A stretch of 64,000 nt of DNA, taken from Enterobacter asburiae (GTDB taxonomy: Bacteria; Pseudomonadota; Gammaproteobacteria; Enterobacterales; Enterobacteriaceae). The translations under genes and the position numbers were made by a program. Under the pieces are notes generated by a model, which worked only from the letters and a program-made list of their open reading frames with translations, made no database searches and was not told where the DNA came from. Location of the stretch: assembly GCF_024599655.1 (NCBI RefSeq), contig NZ_CP102247.1:310001-374000 (forward strand), read 5' to 3'. Of the stretch, positions 1 to 12,360 are shown in pieces (the stretch's first letter is position 1; every line of letters begins with the position of its first letter).

Positions 1-1305
1 GGCTCGCTGCTGTGGTGGCCAAACCGTCGTCAGAAAGGTGAGCTGAAATCTCGCGAAGGCTTTTTGATTGTGGTCCTGTTCTGGACGGTGCTGGGGAGCG
101 TCGGTTCGCTGCCCTTCATCTTCTCTGAACAGCCTAACCTGAGCATCACGGATGCCTTTTTTGAATCGTTCTCCGGTTTAACGACCACCGGGGCGACGAC
201 GCTGGTGGGGCTGGATTCACTTCCGCATGCCATTCTCTTTTATCGCCAGATGCTGCAGTGGTTCGGGGGGATGGGAATCATCGTCCTGGCGGTGGCTATT
301 CTGCCGATTCTGGGCGTCGGGGGGATGCAGCTCTATCGCGCCGAAATGCCCGGACCGCTGAAAGATAACAAGATGCGCCCGCGTATTGCCGAGACGGCGA
401 AAACCCTGTGGCTTATCTATGTCTTGCTGACGGTGGCCTGTGCGCTGGCGCTTTGGTTCGCCGGGATGCCCGCTTTCGACGCCATCGGACACAGCTTCGC
501 GACGATCGCGATCGGCGGGTTCTCCACTCACGATGCCAGCGTCGGCTACTTCGACAGCCCAACCATTAACACGATTATTGCCATTTTCCTTCTGATTTCA
601 GGCTGTAACTACGGTCTGCACTTCTCCTTACTGAGCGGGCGCAGCCTGAAGGTGTACTGGCGTGACCCAGAGTTCCGCATGTTTATTGGCGTCCAGCTTA
701 CGCTGGTGATCATCTGTACCCTGGTGCTGTGGTTCCATGATGTCTACAACTCCGCGCTGACTACGCTAAATCAGGCGTTCTTCCAGGTGGTATCGATGGC
801 GACGACCGCCGGATTTACCACGGACAGCATCGCGCGCTGGCCGCTGTTCCTGCCGGTGCTGCTTTTATGCTCTGCATTTATCGGGGGCTGTGCGGGGTCT
901 ACGGGCGGTGGCCTGAAGGTGATTCGTATTCTGCTGCTGTTTAAGCAGGGGAACCGCGAGCTGAAGCGTCTGGTCCACCCGAACGCGGTCTACAGTATTA
1001 AACTGGGAAACCGCGCGCTGCCGGAACGTATCCTCGAAGCGGTGTGGGGATTCTTCTCGGCGTATGCGCTGGTCTTTATCGTCAGCATGCTGGCGATTAT
1101 CGCGACGGGAGTGGATGATTTCTCCGCCTTTGCGTCCGTCGTCGCAACATTGAACAACCTCGGGCCTGGCCTGGGCGTTGTGGCGGATAACTTTGCCAGT
1201 ATGAACCCGGTCGCGAAATGGATCCTCATTGCCAATATGCTGTTTGGTCGTCTTGAGGTCTTTACGCTGCTGGTGCTGTTCACCCCTACATTCTGGCGCG
1301 AGTAA
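1..1305 (+). CDS. trkH: TrkH potassium uptake protein, 5' truncated by window edge
   Basis: Membrane subunit of the Trk K+ uptake system, working with TrkA. The reading frame is open from base 1 and ends at TAA 1303-1305, giving 434 visible residues. The family is about 483 residues, so roughly 49 N-terminal residues lie outside the window. The four pore-loop segments of the SKT family are visible: SGLTTTGATT, IAIGGFST, SMATTAGFTT and NNLGPGLG, each after a hydrophobic helix. A TTG at 64 could be mistaken for a start, but the frame upstream of it (LLWWPNRRQKGELKSREG) is ordinary TrkH sequence. hemG follows after 10 bases, as in E. coli, so the two are probably co-transcribed. Confidence 0.97.
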   Translation, partial: GSLLWWPNRRQKGELKSREGFLIVVLFWTVLGSVGSLPFIFSEQPNLSITDAFFESFSGLTTTGATTLVGLDSLPHAILFYRQMLQWFGGMGIIVLAVAILPILGVGGMQLYRAEMPGPLKDNKMRPRIAETAKTLWLIYVLLTVACALALWFAGMPAFDAIGHSFATIAIGGFSTHDASVGYFDSPTINTIIAIFLLISGCNYGLHFSLLSGRSLKVYWRDPEFRMFIGVQLTLVIICTLVLWFHDVYNSALTTLNQAFFQVVSMATTAGFTTDSIARWPLFLPVLLLCSAFIGGCAGSTGGGLKVIRILLLFKQGNRELKRLVHPNAVYSIKLGNRALPERILEAVWGFFSAYALVFIVSMLAIIATGVDDFSAFASVVATLNNLGPGLGVVADNFASMNPVAKWILIANMLFGRLEVFTLLVLFTPTFWRE

Positions 1306-1315
1306 GGAGCCGTTG

Positions 1316-1861
1316 ATGAAAACACTGATTCTTTTCTCTACGCGAGACGGGCAAACGCGTGAGATTGCCGCGTATCTGGCATCGGAATTAAAAGAGCTGG
1401 GTATTTACTCGGATGTGGTGAACCTGAACCGTGCGGAGCAGATAACCTGGCAGGATTACGATCGCGTGGTAATTGGCGCGTCAATTCGTTACGGGCATTT
1501 CCATCCGGCGCTGGACCGCTTTGTGAAAAAGCACACGGCGGTACTCAACAAATTGCCCGGTGCGTTTTACTCGGTCAATCTTGTCGCACGTAAAGCCGAG
1601 AAGCGTACGCCGCAGACCAACAGCTACACGCGCAAGTTTTTGCTCAGCTCGCCGTGGCAGCCAGACCTGTGCGCCGTCTTTGCCGGCGCGCTGCGCTATC
1701 CTCGCTACCGCTGGTATGACCGCTTTATGATCCGCCTGATTATGAAGATGACCGGGGGTGAAACCGATACGCGTAAAGAAGTGGTTTATACCGACTGGTC
1801 GCAGGTGGCCAGTTTTGCGCGGGAAATCGCACATTTAACGGGCGATTCGCGACTTAAATAA
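1316..1861 (+). CDS. hemG: Menaquinone-dependent protoporphyrinogen IX dehydrogenase HemG
   Basis: Oxidises protoporphyrinogen IX to protoporphyrin IX in haem synthesis, passing electrons to quinones. The protein is 181 residues, the length of E. coli HemG. The N-terminus (LFSTRDGQTREIAAYL) is the flavodoxin-fold FMN phosphate loop. The ATG at 1316 is preceded by AAGGAGC 1304-1310, a good ribosome binding site; an open frame upstream (from 1229) overlaps trkH and is rejected. The gene sits between trkH and the rRNA promoters, exactly as hemG sits before rrnA in E. coli. Confidence 0.96.
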   Translation: MKTLILFSTRDGQTREIAAYLASELKELGIYSDVVNLNRAEQITWQDYDRVVIGASIRYGHFHPALDRFVKKHTAVLNKLPGAFYSVNLVARKAEKRTPQTNSYTRKFLLSSPWQPDLCAVFAGALRYPRYRWYDRFMIRLIMKMTGGETDTRKEVVYTDWSQVASFAREIAHLTGDSRLK

Positions 1862-1910
1862 GCGTTAAGTTTGAAAAGTGAGCGAACGAAAAGTTTTTTG
1901 TATTTTGTGC

Positions 1911-1938
1911 TTGTCACTTCAGAATAACTCCCTATAAT
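1911..1938 (+). promoter_or_regulatory. rRNA operon promoter P1
   Basis: TTGTCA at 1911-1916 and a perfect TATAAT at 1933-1938 are separated by 16 bp and followed by a GC-rich discriminator (GCGCCTCC), the stringent-control signature of rrn P1. An A/T-rich UP-element-like tract (aagttttttgtattttg) lies just upstream at about 1890-1907. The 16-bp spacing and discriminator match the classical E. coli rrn P1 layout. The whole gap 1862-2238 is promoter and leader; no gene is visible in it. Confidence 0.92.
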
Positions 1939-2030
1939 GCGCCTCCACTGACACGGAACAACGGCTTACAGGCCACCGGGTTAGCGGGGTTCAGAGATGA
2001 ACGCCAGCAGAGAAAAGCGAAAATAAACGC

Positions 2031-2058
2031 TTGACTCTGAAGCGGGGAAGCGTAATAT
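2031..2058 (+). promoter_or_regulatory. rRNA operon promoter P2
   Basis: TTGACT at 2031-2036 and TAATAT at 2053-2058 with 16-bp spacing, about 120 bp downstream of P1, the usual P1-P2 distance in enteric rrn operons. Confidence 0.85.
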
Positions 2059-2094
2059 GCACACCCCGCGCCGCTGAGAAAAGCGAAGCGGCAC

Positions 2095-2106
2095 TGCTCT
2101 TTAACA
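2095..2106 (+). promoter_or_regulatory. rrn antitermination boxA
   Basis: TGCTCTTTAACA matches the NusB/NusE boxA core of enteric rrn leaders. The flanking tract continues into a stretch (TCAGACAATCTGTGTGGGC) whose complement recurs after 16S (AGATTGTCTGA near 3811), forming the RNase III processing stem around 16S. Confidence 0.85.
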
Positions 2107-2238
2107 ATTTATCAGACAATCTGTGTGGGCACTCAAAGTGACATGGATTCTTAATGTCTTCGGACAATAAATGAATACCAAGTCTCTGAGTGAACATACG
2201 TAATTCATTACGAAGTTTAATTCACGAGCATCAAACTT

Positions 2239-3778
<1,540 letters not shown>

Positions 3779-3848
3779 CCTTAAAGAACCTGCCTTTGCA
3801 GTGCTCACACAGATTGTCTGATGAAAAACAGCAGTAAAAAATCTCTAC

Positions 3849-3925
<77 letters not shown>

Positions 3926-3963
3926 AATTTGCGAAGCAAATTTGAAGAGGTTAGCAAAACGAT

Positions 3964-4039
3964 GGGGCTATAGCTCAGCTGGGAGAGCGCCTGCTTTGCA
4001 CGCAGGAGGTCTGCGGTTCGATCCCGCATAGCTCCACCA
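3964..4039 (+). tRNA. alaT: tRNA-Ala (TGC) in the 16S-23S spacer
   Basis: A 76-nt cloverleaf starting GGGGCTATAGCTCAGC with encoded CCA. Anticodon TGC is at 3997-3999. The Ile-Ala spacer makes this an rrnA/D/H type operon in E. coli terms, whereas E. coli rrnB, whose right flank (murB) is present here, carries tRNA-Glu. Confidence 0.98.
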
Positions 4040-4219
4040 TCTTTTACTGCAAACACAAGAAAACTTCAGAGTGAACCTGAAAAGGTGCACTGCGAAGTTT
4101 TGCTCTTTAAAAATCTGGATCAAGCTGAAAATTGAAACGACACACATGTTATGTGTGTTCGAGTCTCTCAAATTTTCGCAATTTGATGATGAATCGAAAG
4201 AAACATCTTCGGGTTGTGA

Positions 4220-7125
<2,906 letters not shown>

Positions 7126-7194
7126 ACAACGCCGAAGCTGTTTCGGCGGACGAGAGACAGAAGATTTTCAGCTTTGATACAGATTAACAGAATT

Positions 7195-7314
7195 TGCCTG
7201 GCGGCTTTAGCGCGGTGGTCCCACCTGACCCCATGCCGAACTCAGAAGTGAAACGCCGTAGCGCCGATGGTAGTGTGGGGTCTCCCCATGTGAGAGTAGG
7301 GAACTGCCAGGCAT
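7195..7314 (+). rRNA. rrf: 5S ribosomal RNA
   Basis: 120 nt, from TGCCTGGCGGC to CTGCCAGGCAT with complementary ends. Internal sequence GGTCCCACCTGACCCCATG is typical. A single 5S copy follows 23S. Confidence 0.98.
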
Positions 7315-7327
7315 CAAATAAGTGAAG

Positions 7328-7353
7328 AGGCCATCCGGAAGGATGGCCTTTTT
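7328..7353 (+). terminator. rRNA operon terminator
   Basis: Perfect 9-bp stem AGGCCATCC / GGATGGCCT (7328-7336 with 7341-7349), GGAA loop, then a T tract. It is placed 13 nt after 5S, equivalent to T1 of E. coli rrn operons. Confidence 0.93.
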
Positions 7354-7436
7354 GCGTTTATACGCTGCACAAACTAATCCCCCAACGCCCTGCTTATACG
7401 GTAAACTACCTGCGTTTTTGCATCAGGATAGCGTCT

Positions 7437-8465
7437 ATGAACCACTCCCTTAAGCCCTGGAATACCTTTGGCATTCAACGCAATGCTAATCAAATTGTAC
7501 GTGCCGATACTGCACAGCAACTGCTGGATGCATGGCAAAACGCGACAGAAAATAATGAACCCGTACTGATTCTGGGCGAAGGAAGTAATGTCCTGTTTCT
7601 CGATGATTTTGCGGGAACGGTGATCGTTAACCGCATCATGGGAATTGATGTGGAAGAGCGTGCCGACAGCTGGCACGTGCACGTGGGTGCCGGAGAAAAC
7701 TGGCATCATCTGGTGCAATTTACCCTCGAAAAAGGGATGCCGGGTCTGGAAAACCTTGCGCTTATTCCAGGCTGCGCCGGATCGTCACCTATTCAAAACA
7801 TCGGCGCCTACGGCATCGAACTGAAACATGTCTGTGAATATGTCGACTGCATCGAACTGGCGACCGGAACGGCTAAGCGTTTAACGGCAGAACAGTGCCG
7901 ATTTGGCTATCGTGACAGTATCTTCAAACATGAATATCAGGACCGCTACGTGATTGTCGCCGTCGGTCTGCGCCTGTCGAAGAACTGGCAGCCGGTGCTG
8001 ACCTACGGGGATTTAACGCGTCTCGATCCGGCGACCGTTACCCCCCGCGACGTTTTTGACTCGGTTTGCCATATGCGGATGACCAAACTTCCCGATCCAA
8101 AAGTAAACGGAAACGCTGGCAGTTTCTTTAAAAACCCGGTTATCAGCAGCGAAATTGCAAAAGCCTTTCTTGAAGGGTGGCCAGCAGCGCCACATTACCC
8201 TCAGGCAGATGGCAGCGTGAAGCTGGCCGCGGGGTGGCTCATCGATCAATGCCAGCTAAAAGGCACTTCAGTAGGCGGTGCCGCCGTTCACCAACAGCAG
8301 GCCCTGGTACTGATTAATCAACGCGATGCGACCAGCGATGATGTTATACAGCTGGCTCATTATGTTCGTCAGCGTGTGGGCGAAAAGTTTAACGTCTGGC
8401 TGGAGCCAGAAGTTCGCTTCATTGGCCGCACAGGTGAAGTCAATGCCGTGGAGGCCATCGCGTGA
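7437..8465 (+). CDS. murB: UDP-N-acetylenolpyruvoylglucosamine reductase MurB
   Basis: NADPH- and FAD-dependent reduction of UDP-GlcNAc-enolpyruvate to UDP-MurNAc, the second committed step of peptidoglycan synthesis, cytoplasmic. The protein is 342 residues, identical in length to E. coli MurB. The FAD site ILGEGSNVLF is near residue 45. Ser229 (NAGSFFKNP) and Glu325 (LEPEVRF) sit at the known catalytic positions. The ATG at 7437 is the first in frame after the rRNA terminator. The stop overlaps the GTG start of birA, so the pair forms one transcription unit. Confidence 0.97.
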   Translation: MNHSLKPWNTFGIQRNANQIVRADTAQQLLDAWQNATENNEPVLILGEGSNVLFLDDFAGTVIVNRIMGIDVEERADSWHVHVGAGENWHHLVQFTLEKGMPGLENLALIPGCAGSSPIQNIGAYGIELKHVCEYVDCIELATGTAKRLTAEQCRFGYRDSIFKHEYQDRYVIVAVGLRLSKNWQPVLTYGDLTRLDPATVTPRDVFDSVCHMRMTKLPDPKVNGNAGSFFKNPVISSEIAKAFLEGWPAAPHYPQADGSVKLAAGWLIDQCQLKGTSVGGAAVHQQQALVLINQRDATSDDVIQLAHYVRQRVGEKFNVWLEPEVRFIGRTGEVNAVEAIA

Positions 8466-9424
8466 AAGACAATACTATCCCCTTAACCCTGATTAGCATC
8501 CTTGCTGACGGTGAGTTTCATTCTGGCGAGCAGCTGGGTGAACAGCTTGGCATGAGCCGTGCCGCCATTAACAAGCATATCCAGACGCTTCGCGACTGGG
8601 GTGTTGATGTGTTCACGGTTCCCGGAAAAGGCTACAGCCTGCCGGAGCCGATTCAATTGCTGAATGAGGAAACGATCCGCAGCCAAATTGGACACGGCAA
8701 TGTTGCGGTGCTGCCGGTGATTGATTCGACGAACCAGTACCTTCTGGATCGTCTGCCTGAGCTAAAATCAGGCGATGCCTGCGTTGCTGAATATCAACAG
8801 GCTGGTCGCGGCCGTCGCGGTCGCAAATGGTTTTCGCCATTTGGCGCTAACCTCTATCTGTCCATGTACTGGCGACTCGATCAAGGCCCTGCCGCTGCCA
8901 TTGGCCTGAGTCTGGTCATCGGTATCGTCATGGCGGAGGTGCTGCACGATCTGGGAGCGGATAAAGTCCGTGTTAAATGGCCTAATGACCTGTACCTCAA
9001 CGATCGTAAACTTGCCGGCATTCTGGTCGAACTGACGGGAAAAACGGGCGATGCGGCGCAAATCGTCATTGGCGCAGGCCTCAATATGGTGATGCGCAAT
9101 GTACAAAATGATGTGGTGAATCAGGCCTGGACTAACCTCCAGGAGGCGGGGATCGTCATCGATCGTAACACCCTTTCCGTACGTATGATTAAAGAGTTGC
9201 GCAGCTCACTTACGCTTTTTGAACAGGAAGGGCTGGCACCGTTCCTGTCTCGTTGGGAAAAGCTGGATAACTTCATCAACCGCCCGGTGAAATTGCTGAT
9301 TGGTGATAAAGAGATCTACGGGACTTCCCGCGGTATTGACGCACAGGGCGCGCTGCTCCTGGAGCAGGATGGCGTGATCAAACCCTGGATGGGCGGTGAG
9401 ATTTCACTGCGAAGTGCCGAATAA
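8462..9424 (+). CDS. birA: Biotin-protein ligase and biotin operon repressor BirA
   Basis: Attaches biotin to the carboxyl carrier protein (AccB) and, as biotinoyl-AMP-bound dimer, represses the bio operon. The protein is 320 residues (E. coli 321). Order: winged helix-turn-helix at about 1-60 (SGEQLGEQLGMSRAAINKHI), biotin/ATP catalytic domain with GRGRRGRKW at about 115-123 and KWPNDLY near 183, and an SH3-like C-terminus. The start is GTG 8462, overlapping the murB stop (8463-8465). In E. coli coaA follows; here a GH8 gene starts 16 nt downstream instead. Confidence 0.96.
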   Translation: MKDNTIPLTLISILADGEFHSGEQLGEQLGMSRAAINKHIQTLRDWGVDVFTVPGKGYSLPEPIQLLNEETIRSQIGHGNVAVLPVIDSTNQYLLDRLPELKSGDACVAEYQQAGRGRRGRKWFSPFGANLYLSMYWRLDQGPAAAIGLSLVIGIVMAEVLHDLGADKVRVKWPNDLYLNDRKLAGILVELTGKTGDAAQIVIGAGLNMVMRNVQNDVVNQAWTNLQEAGIVIDRNTLSVRMIKELRSSLTLFEQEGLAPFLSRWEKLDNFINRPVKLLIGDKEIYGTSRGIDAQGALLLEQDGVIKPWMGGEISLRSAE

Positions 9425-9440
9425 CCGGATTGAGTTAATT

Positions 9441-10433
9441 ATGCGAAAACCCGTCTGCGCGACGCTGGCCGTCATGATGAGTCTGCTGTTCTCGCCTCTC
9501 TCTCATGCGGATCGGGCCTGGGAGAGCTACAAGGCCCGCTTTTTCAAACCGGAAGGCCGCATTGTCGATACCGGCAATGGCGGCGTGTCGCATACGGAAG
9601 GTCAGGGTTTTGCCATGCTGATGGCGGTGGCCAACGACGATAAAACCACGTTCGATAAGCTCTGGCAATGGACAGACAGTCAGCTGAAGAACAAAGAAAA
9701 TGGTCTGTTTTACTGGCGCTATAATCCCGCTGAGTCCAACCCGGTCGCCGACAAAAACAACGCTGCAGATGGTGATGTGCTGATTGCCTGGGCGTTGCTC
9801 AAAGCCGACGCCCGCTGGCACGACAAACGCTACAGCGCTGCATCGGATGCCATTACAAAAGCACTGATTGACCACAGCGTGATCCGCTATGCGGGCTACC
9901 GCGTGATGCTGCCCGGCGTCCAGGGATTTAAGCTTGAGGGTGAAGTAGTCCTTAATCCTTCCTATTTCGTGTTTCCGGCCTGGCAGGCCTTTGCCGGACG
10001 CAGTCATTTGCCGGTCTGGCGCGATCTGATTAAGGACGGGAAACGTCTGATGGGGAAAATGGGTTCGGGCAAAGCGAATCTGCCCGCTGACTGGGTTTCA
10101 CTGGCATCTGGCGGCAAGCTGGCCCCGGCTAAAGGCTGGCCGCCGCGAATGAGCTATGACGCGATTCGTATTCCGCTGTACCTTGCCTGGTCTGATAAGC
10201 AAAGCCCGCTGTTGACGCCGTGGAAAGCGTGGTTTGGGCAATTCCCCCGGGAGCAAACGCCCGCCTGGGTTAACGTCACCACTAACGAATATGCGCCTTA
10301 CATGATGGAAGGCGGCCTGTTGGCCGTGCGTGATTTAACGATGGGGCAGCCTTCCGGAGAACCCGAAATCACCTCTAAAGACGACTACTATTCGGCAAGT
10401 CTGAAAATGCTGGTGTGGATTTCAGCGCAATAA
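9441..10433 (+). CDS. Second GH8 endo-beta-1,4-glucanase (BcsZ paralogue)
   Basis: A secreted family-8 glycoside hydrolase of 330 residues, distinct from the regular BcsZ further right. Signal peptide MRKPVCATLAVMMSLLFSPLSHA is followed by the mature start DRAWESYK. The general-acid Glu53 (SHTEGQGFAM), the segment AADGDVLIAWAL and the base Asp240 (SYDAIRIPLY) are all present, so it should be active on cellulose-like chains. ATG 9441 is chosen because the signal peptide begins there; an upstream frame from 9396 runs inside birA. It lies 16 nt after birA and converges on bcsG. It may trim or release cellulose, by analogy with BcsZ. Similarity to BcsZ is clear only around the motifs. Confidence 0.85.
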   Translation: MRKPVCATLAVMMSLLFSPLSHADRAWESYKARFFKPEGRIVDTGNGGVSHTEGQGFAMLMAVANDDKTTFDKLWQWTDSQLKNKENGLFYWRYNPAESNPVADKNNAADGDVLIAWALLKADARWHDKRYSAASDAITKALIDHSVIRYAGYRVMLPGVQGFKLEGEVVLNPSYFVFPAWQAFAGRSHLPVWRDLIKDGKRLMGKMGSGKANLPADWVSLASGGKLAPAKGWPPRMSYDAIRIPLYLAWSDKQSPLLTPWKAWFGQFPREQTPAWVNVTTNEYAPYMMEGGLLAVRDLTMGQPSGEPEITSKDDYYSASLKMLVWISAQ

Positions 10434-10444
10434 TAACGCACTGG

Positions 10445-10487
10445 CTATCCCCTCTCCCCGATGGGGAGAGGGTTAGGGTGAGGGGGA
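10445..10487. repeat. CCCTCTCCCC palindromic repeat, copy A
   Basis: Perfect 10-bp arms CCCTCTCCCC / GGGGAGAGGG (10450-10459 with 10463-10472) around GAT, followed by TTAGGGTGAGGGGG. It lies between the convergent GH8 gene and bcsG and recurs at three other gene ends in the window. It probably ends or stabilises both transcripts. Confidence 0.85.
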
Positions 10488-10493
10488 AATCAG

Positions 10494-12173
10494 TTACTGC
10501 GGATACGGTACCCAATCCCCGCCGTTCAGGCGAACATACGGTTTGTTCTGATACTGGATCACCACCGCGTTGGCGTTCTCGGAAACTTCCGCCGTTTGCG
10601 GCAGTTTGCTGGTGAGCTGATCCCAGTTCACACTATCTTCCACAAACAGCTTCCCGTCAACGGCGCGGGCAACCAGCTCAGAGATCGCCAGATAGCTGGT
10701 TGGCTGTGTAATCTCAATCGGTGCGCCCTGATGCGGTGCCTTCATCCCAAAGAATTTAATGCCTGCAGGCACGTTGGTGATGGACGGGCTTGGGATATCA
10801 CGCAGGCCTGACACCTGCATTCTGTCACCCTTCAGCGCACCACCGTGCTCAGGCACCACAACCACCATCACTTTACGGCCTGACTTTTCCAGCTCCGTGA
10901 AGAACGCGTCCAGCTCGTCGAAGAATTTCTGCGCACGCACTTTATAATCTGCCGTTTTGCTCACGCCCGGGAAATGGTTACCGTCGTGGAGAGGCAGGGT
11001 ATTAAAGAACGTCGCGCTGCGTGGATTACTGTCTTTTTCGATGGTCTGCAGCCAGCGTTGCAGGACGGCGGTATCGTCATAAACGGGCGAACCGTCGAAG
11101 CCCAGCAGAGAGACAGGAAGACCGGTTTGATCCATCAGCGGTGCCTGCATGCCACCCTGTTCGCGCACCTCTTTCAGGAAGTTACCGAACTGGCCGTTAT
11201 GCCCCAGCATCAGATGCTGCGTAAAGCCCAGTTTTGCGAGGTTATCGAACAGATAACACTGGTTGCCGGCGGGTTGATACAGGTTTTTATGCGATGTCTG
11301 ACCGCAGCTTGCACGCAGCAGGCGGATTGCCGCCGGGCCGCTGTACGAGGTGGCAGAGTTGAAATCTTTAAACTGAATGTCGAAATGTGACCACAGCGGA
11401 TGAGACATCAAACCGGCGGCGTCCACGTCGGCCCAGGAGAGAGAGCAGATGTTAATCACCAGCAGTTCAAACGGCTGAGCATCCGCCGGCAGCGCATCCG
11501 GGAATTTAGTCTGTCGCTTGTCTTCCGCGGTATAGAAACTGGAGAGCCAGGCGTTCAGGTTGGTTGAGGTCGGCGGTGCGGTCTGGGTAGGGATATCACC
11601 CACCACAGGCGTATCGCCTGCCGTGGTGACGGTTGCCGCTGCGCTTCCCCCTGTGGTGGTCACCGTGGTGGTCGGTTGACCGGCAGGCCACAGCGAAAAG
11701 TTCGGCCCAGCCAGCGTCAGCACGTTAAGCCAGATCATAATCGCGACGACAAACACCGTTACGCGGATCCACTGTGACAGGAACAGCCAGGCAACCAGCA
11801 GCACAAATACCGCGCCAATCATCTGCCAGTTAATAAAGCGCTCGGTCAGATCGAGGACATAGCTGGCGCTAAAGCCCGCCACCTGCGACCCCTGGCTCAT
11901 AATGCTGTCCGGCCCCGGTAGCCAGGTATCATGCCAGAACAGCGCAAAGCCGAGAGGGATAGCTACCCAGTGGCGTAAGCGATGCAGCCTGATATTCGGC
12001 AGCGGCATCAGCAGGAAGGCCATAAACACGAGGTTGAGAAGGGGATGGAAATTCAGATAGCCTGCCCACAGCAGACCAAACTTCACCAGAAAGTAGAAGT
12101 TCCAGCCGGAAAGGCCGCGCCAGTATTGCCAGAGCGGCGAGGGTGACGAAGCGGTATAGGTAGAATTAGTCAT
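10494..12173 (-). CDS. bcsG: Cellulose phosphoethanolamine transferase BcsG
   Basis: Inner-membrane enzyme that transfers phosphoethanolamine from phosphatidylethanolamine to glucose residues of nascent cellulose. The protein is 559 residues, as in E. coli. About four to five hydrophobic helices occupy residues 20-165. A Thr/Ala/Pro-rich linker (TTTVTTTGGSAAATVTT, near 180) leads to a periplasmic alkaline-phosphatase-fold domain. Visible active-site parts are the nucleophile serine in SATSYSGPAA (near 278), the cysteine in ICSLSWAD, and the zinc ligands in VVVPEHGGALKGDR. It overlaps bcsF by 8 nt, the third gene of bcsEFG. Confidence 0.96.
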   Translation of the reverse strand: MTNSTYTASSPSPLWQYWRGLSGWNFYFLVKFGLLWAGYLNFHPLLNLVFMAFLLMPLPNIRLHRLRHWVAIPLGFALFWHDTWLPGPDSIMSQGSQVAGFSASYVLDLTERFINWQMIGAVFVLLVAWLFLSQWIRVTVFVVAIMIWLNVLTLAGPNFSLWPAGQPTTTVTTTGGSAAATVTTAGDTPVVGDIPTQTAPPTSTNLNAWLSSFYTAEDKRQTKFPDALPADAQPFELLVINICSLSWADVDAAGLMSHPLWSHFDIQFKDFNSATSYSGPAAIRLLRASCGQTSHKNLYQPAGNQCYLFDNLAKLGFTQHLMLGHNGQFGNFLKEVREQGGMQAPLMDQTGLPVSLLGFDGSPVYDDTAVLQRWLQTIEKDSNPRSATFFNTLPLHDGNHFPGVSKTADYKVRAQKFFDELDAFFTELEKSGRKVMVVVVPEHGGALKGDRMQVSGLRDIPSPSITNVPAGIKFFGMKAPHQGAPIEITQPTSYLAISELVARAVDGKLFVEDSVNWDQLTSKLPQTAEVSENANAVVIQYQNKPYVRLNGGDWVPYPQ

Positions 12174-12360
12174 GTTTTCGGTCTGCCTTGACGTGTGATG
12201 CCCGTGTCAGTGTTCCGGCTGGTTTTACGTAGCGAGGTTTTATAAACAGCACTCTGGCCGTATCGCGGATACGGCGTATGGAATGGCGCGCATAGTAGCC
12301 AAGCGGGAAAAAGATCAGCGCACAGAATATAACCAGTTGAATGATATCGCTGATATTCAT
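12166..12360 (-). CDS. bcsF: Cellulose synthase accessory membrane protein BcsF
   Basis: A 64-residue single-span inner-membrane protein (E. coli 63). The N-terminal helix is ISDIIQLVIFCALIFFPLGYY and a basic cytoplasmic tail follows. BcsF recruits BcsE to the membrane-bound synthase. Start ATG 12360-12358 overlaps the bcsE stop as ATGA, and its own stop lies inside the start of bcsG, indicating translational coupling of bcsE-F-G. Confidence 0.93.
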   Translation of the reverse strand: MNISDIIQLVIFCALIFFPLGYYARHSIRRIRDTARVLFIKPRYVKPAGTLTRASHVKADRKHD

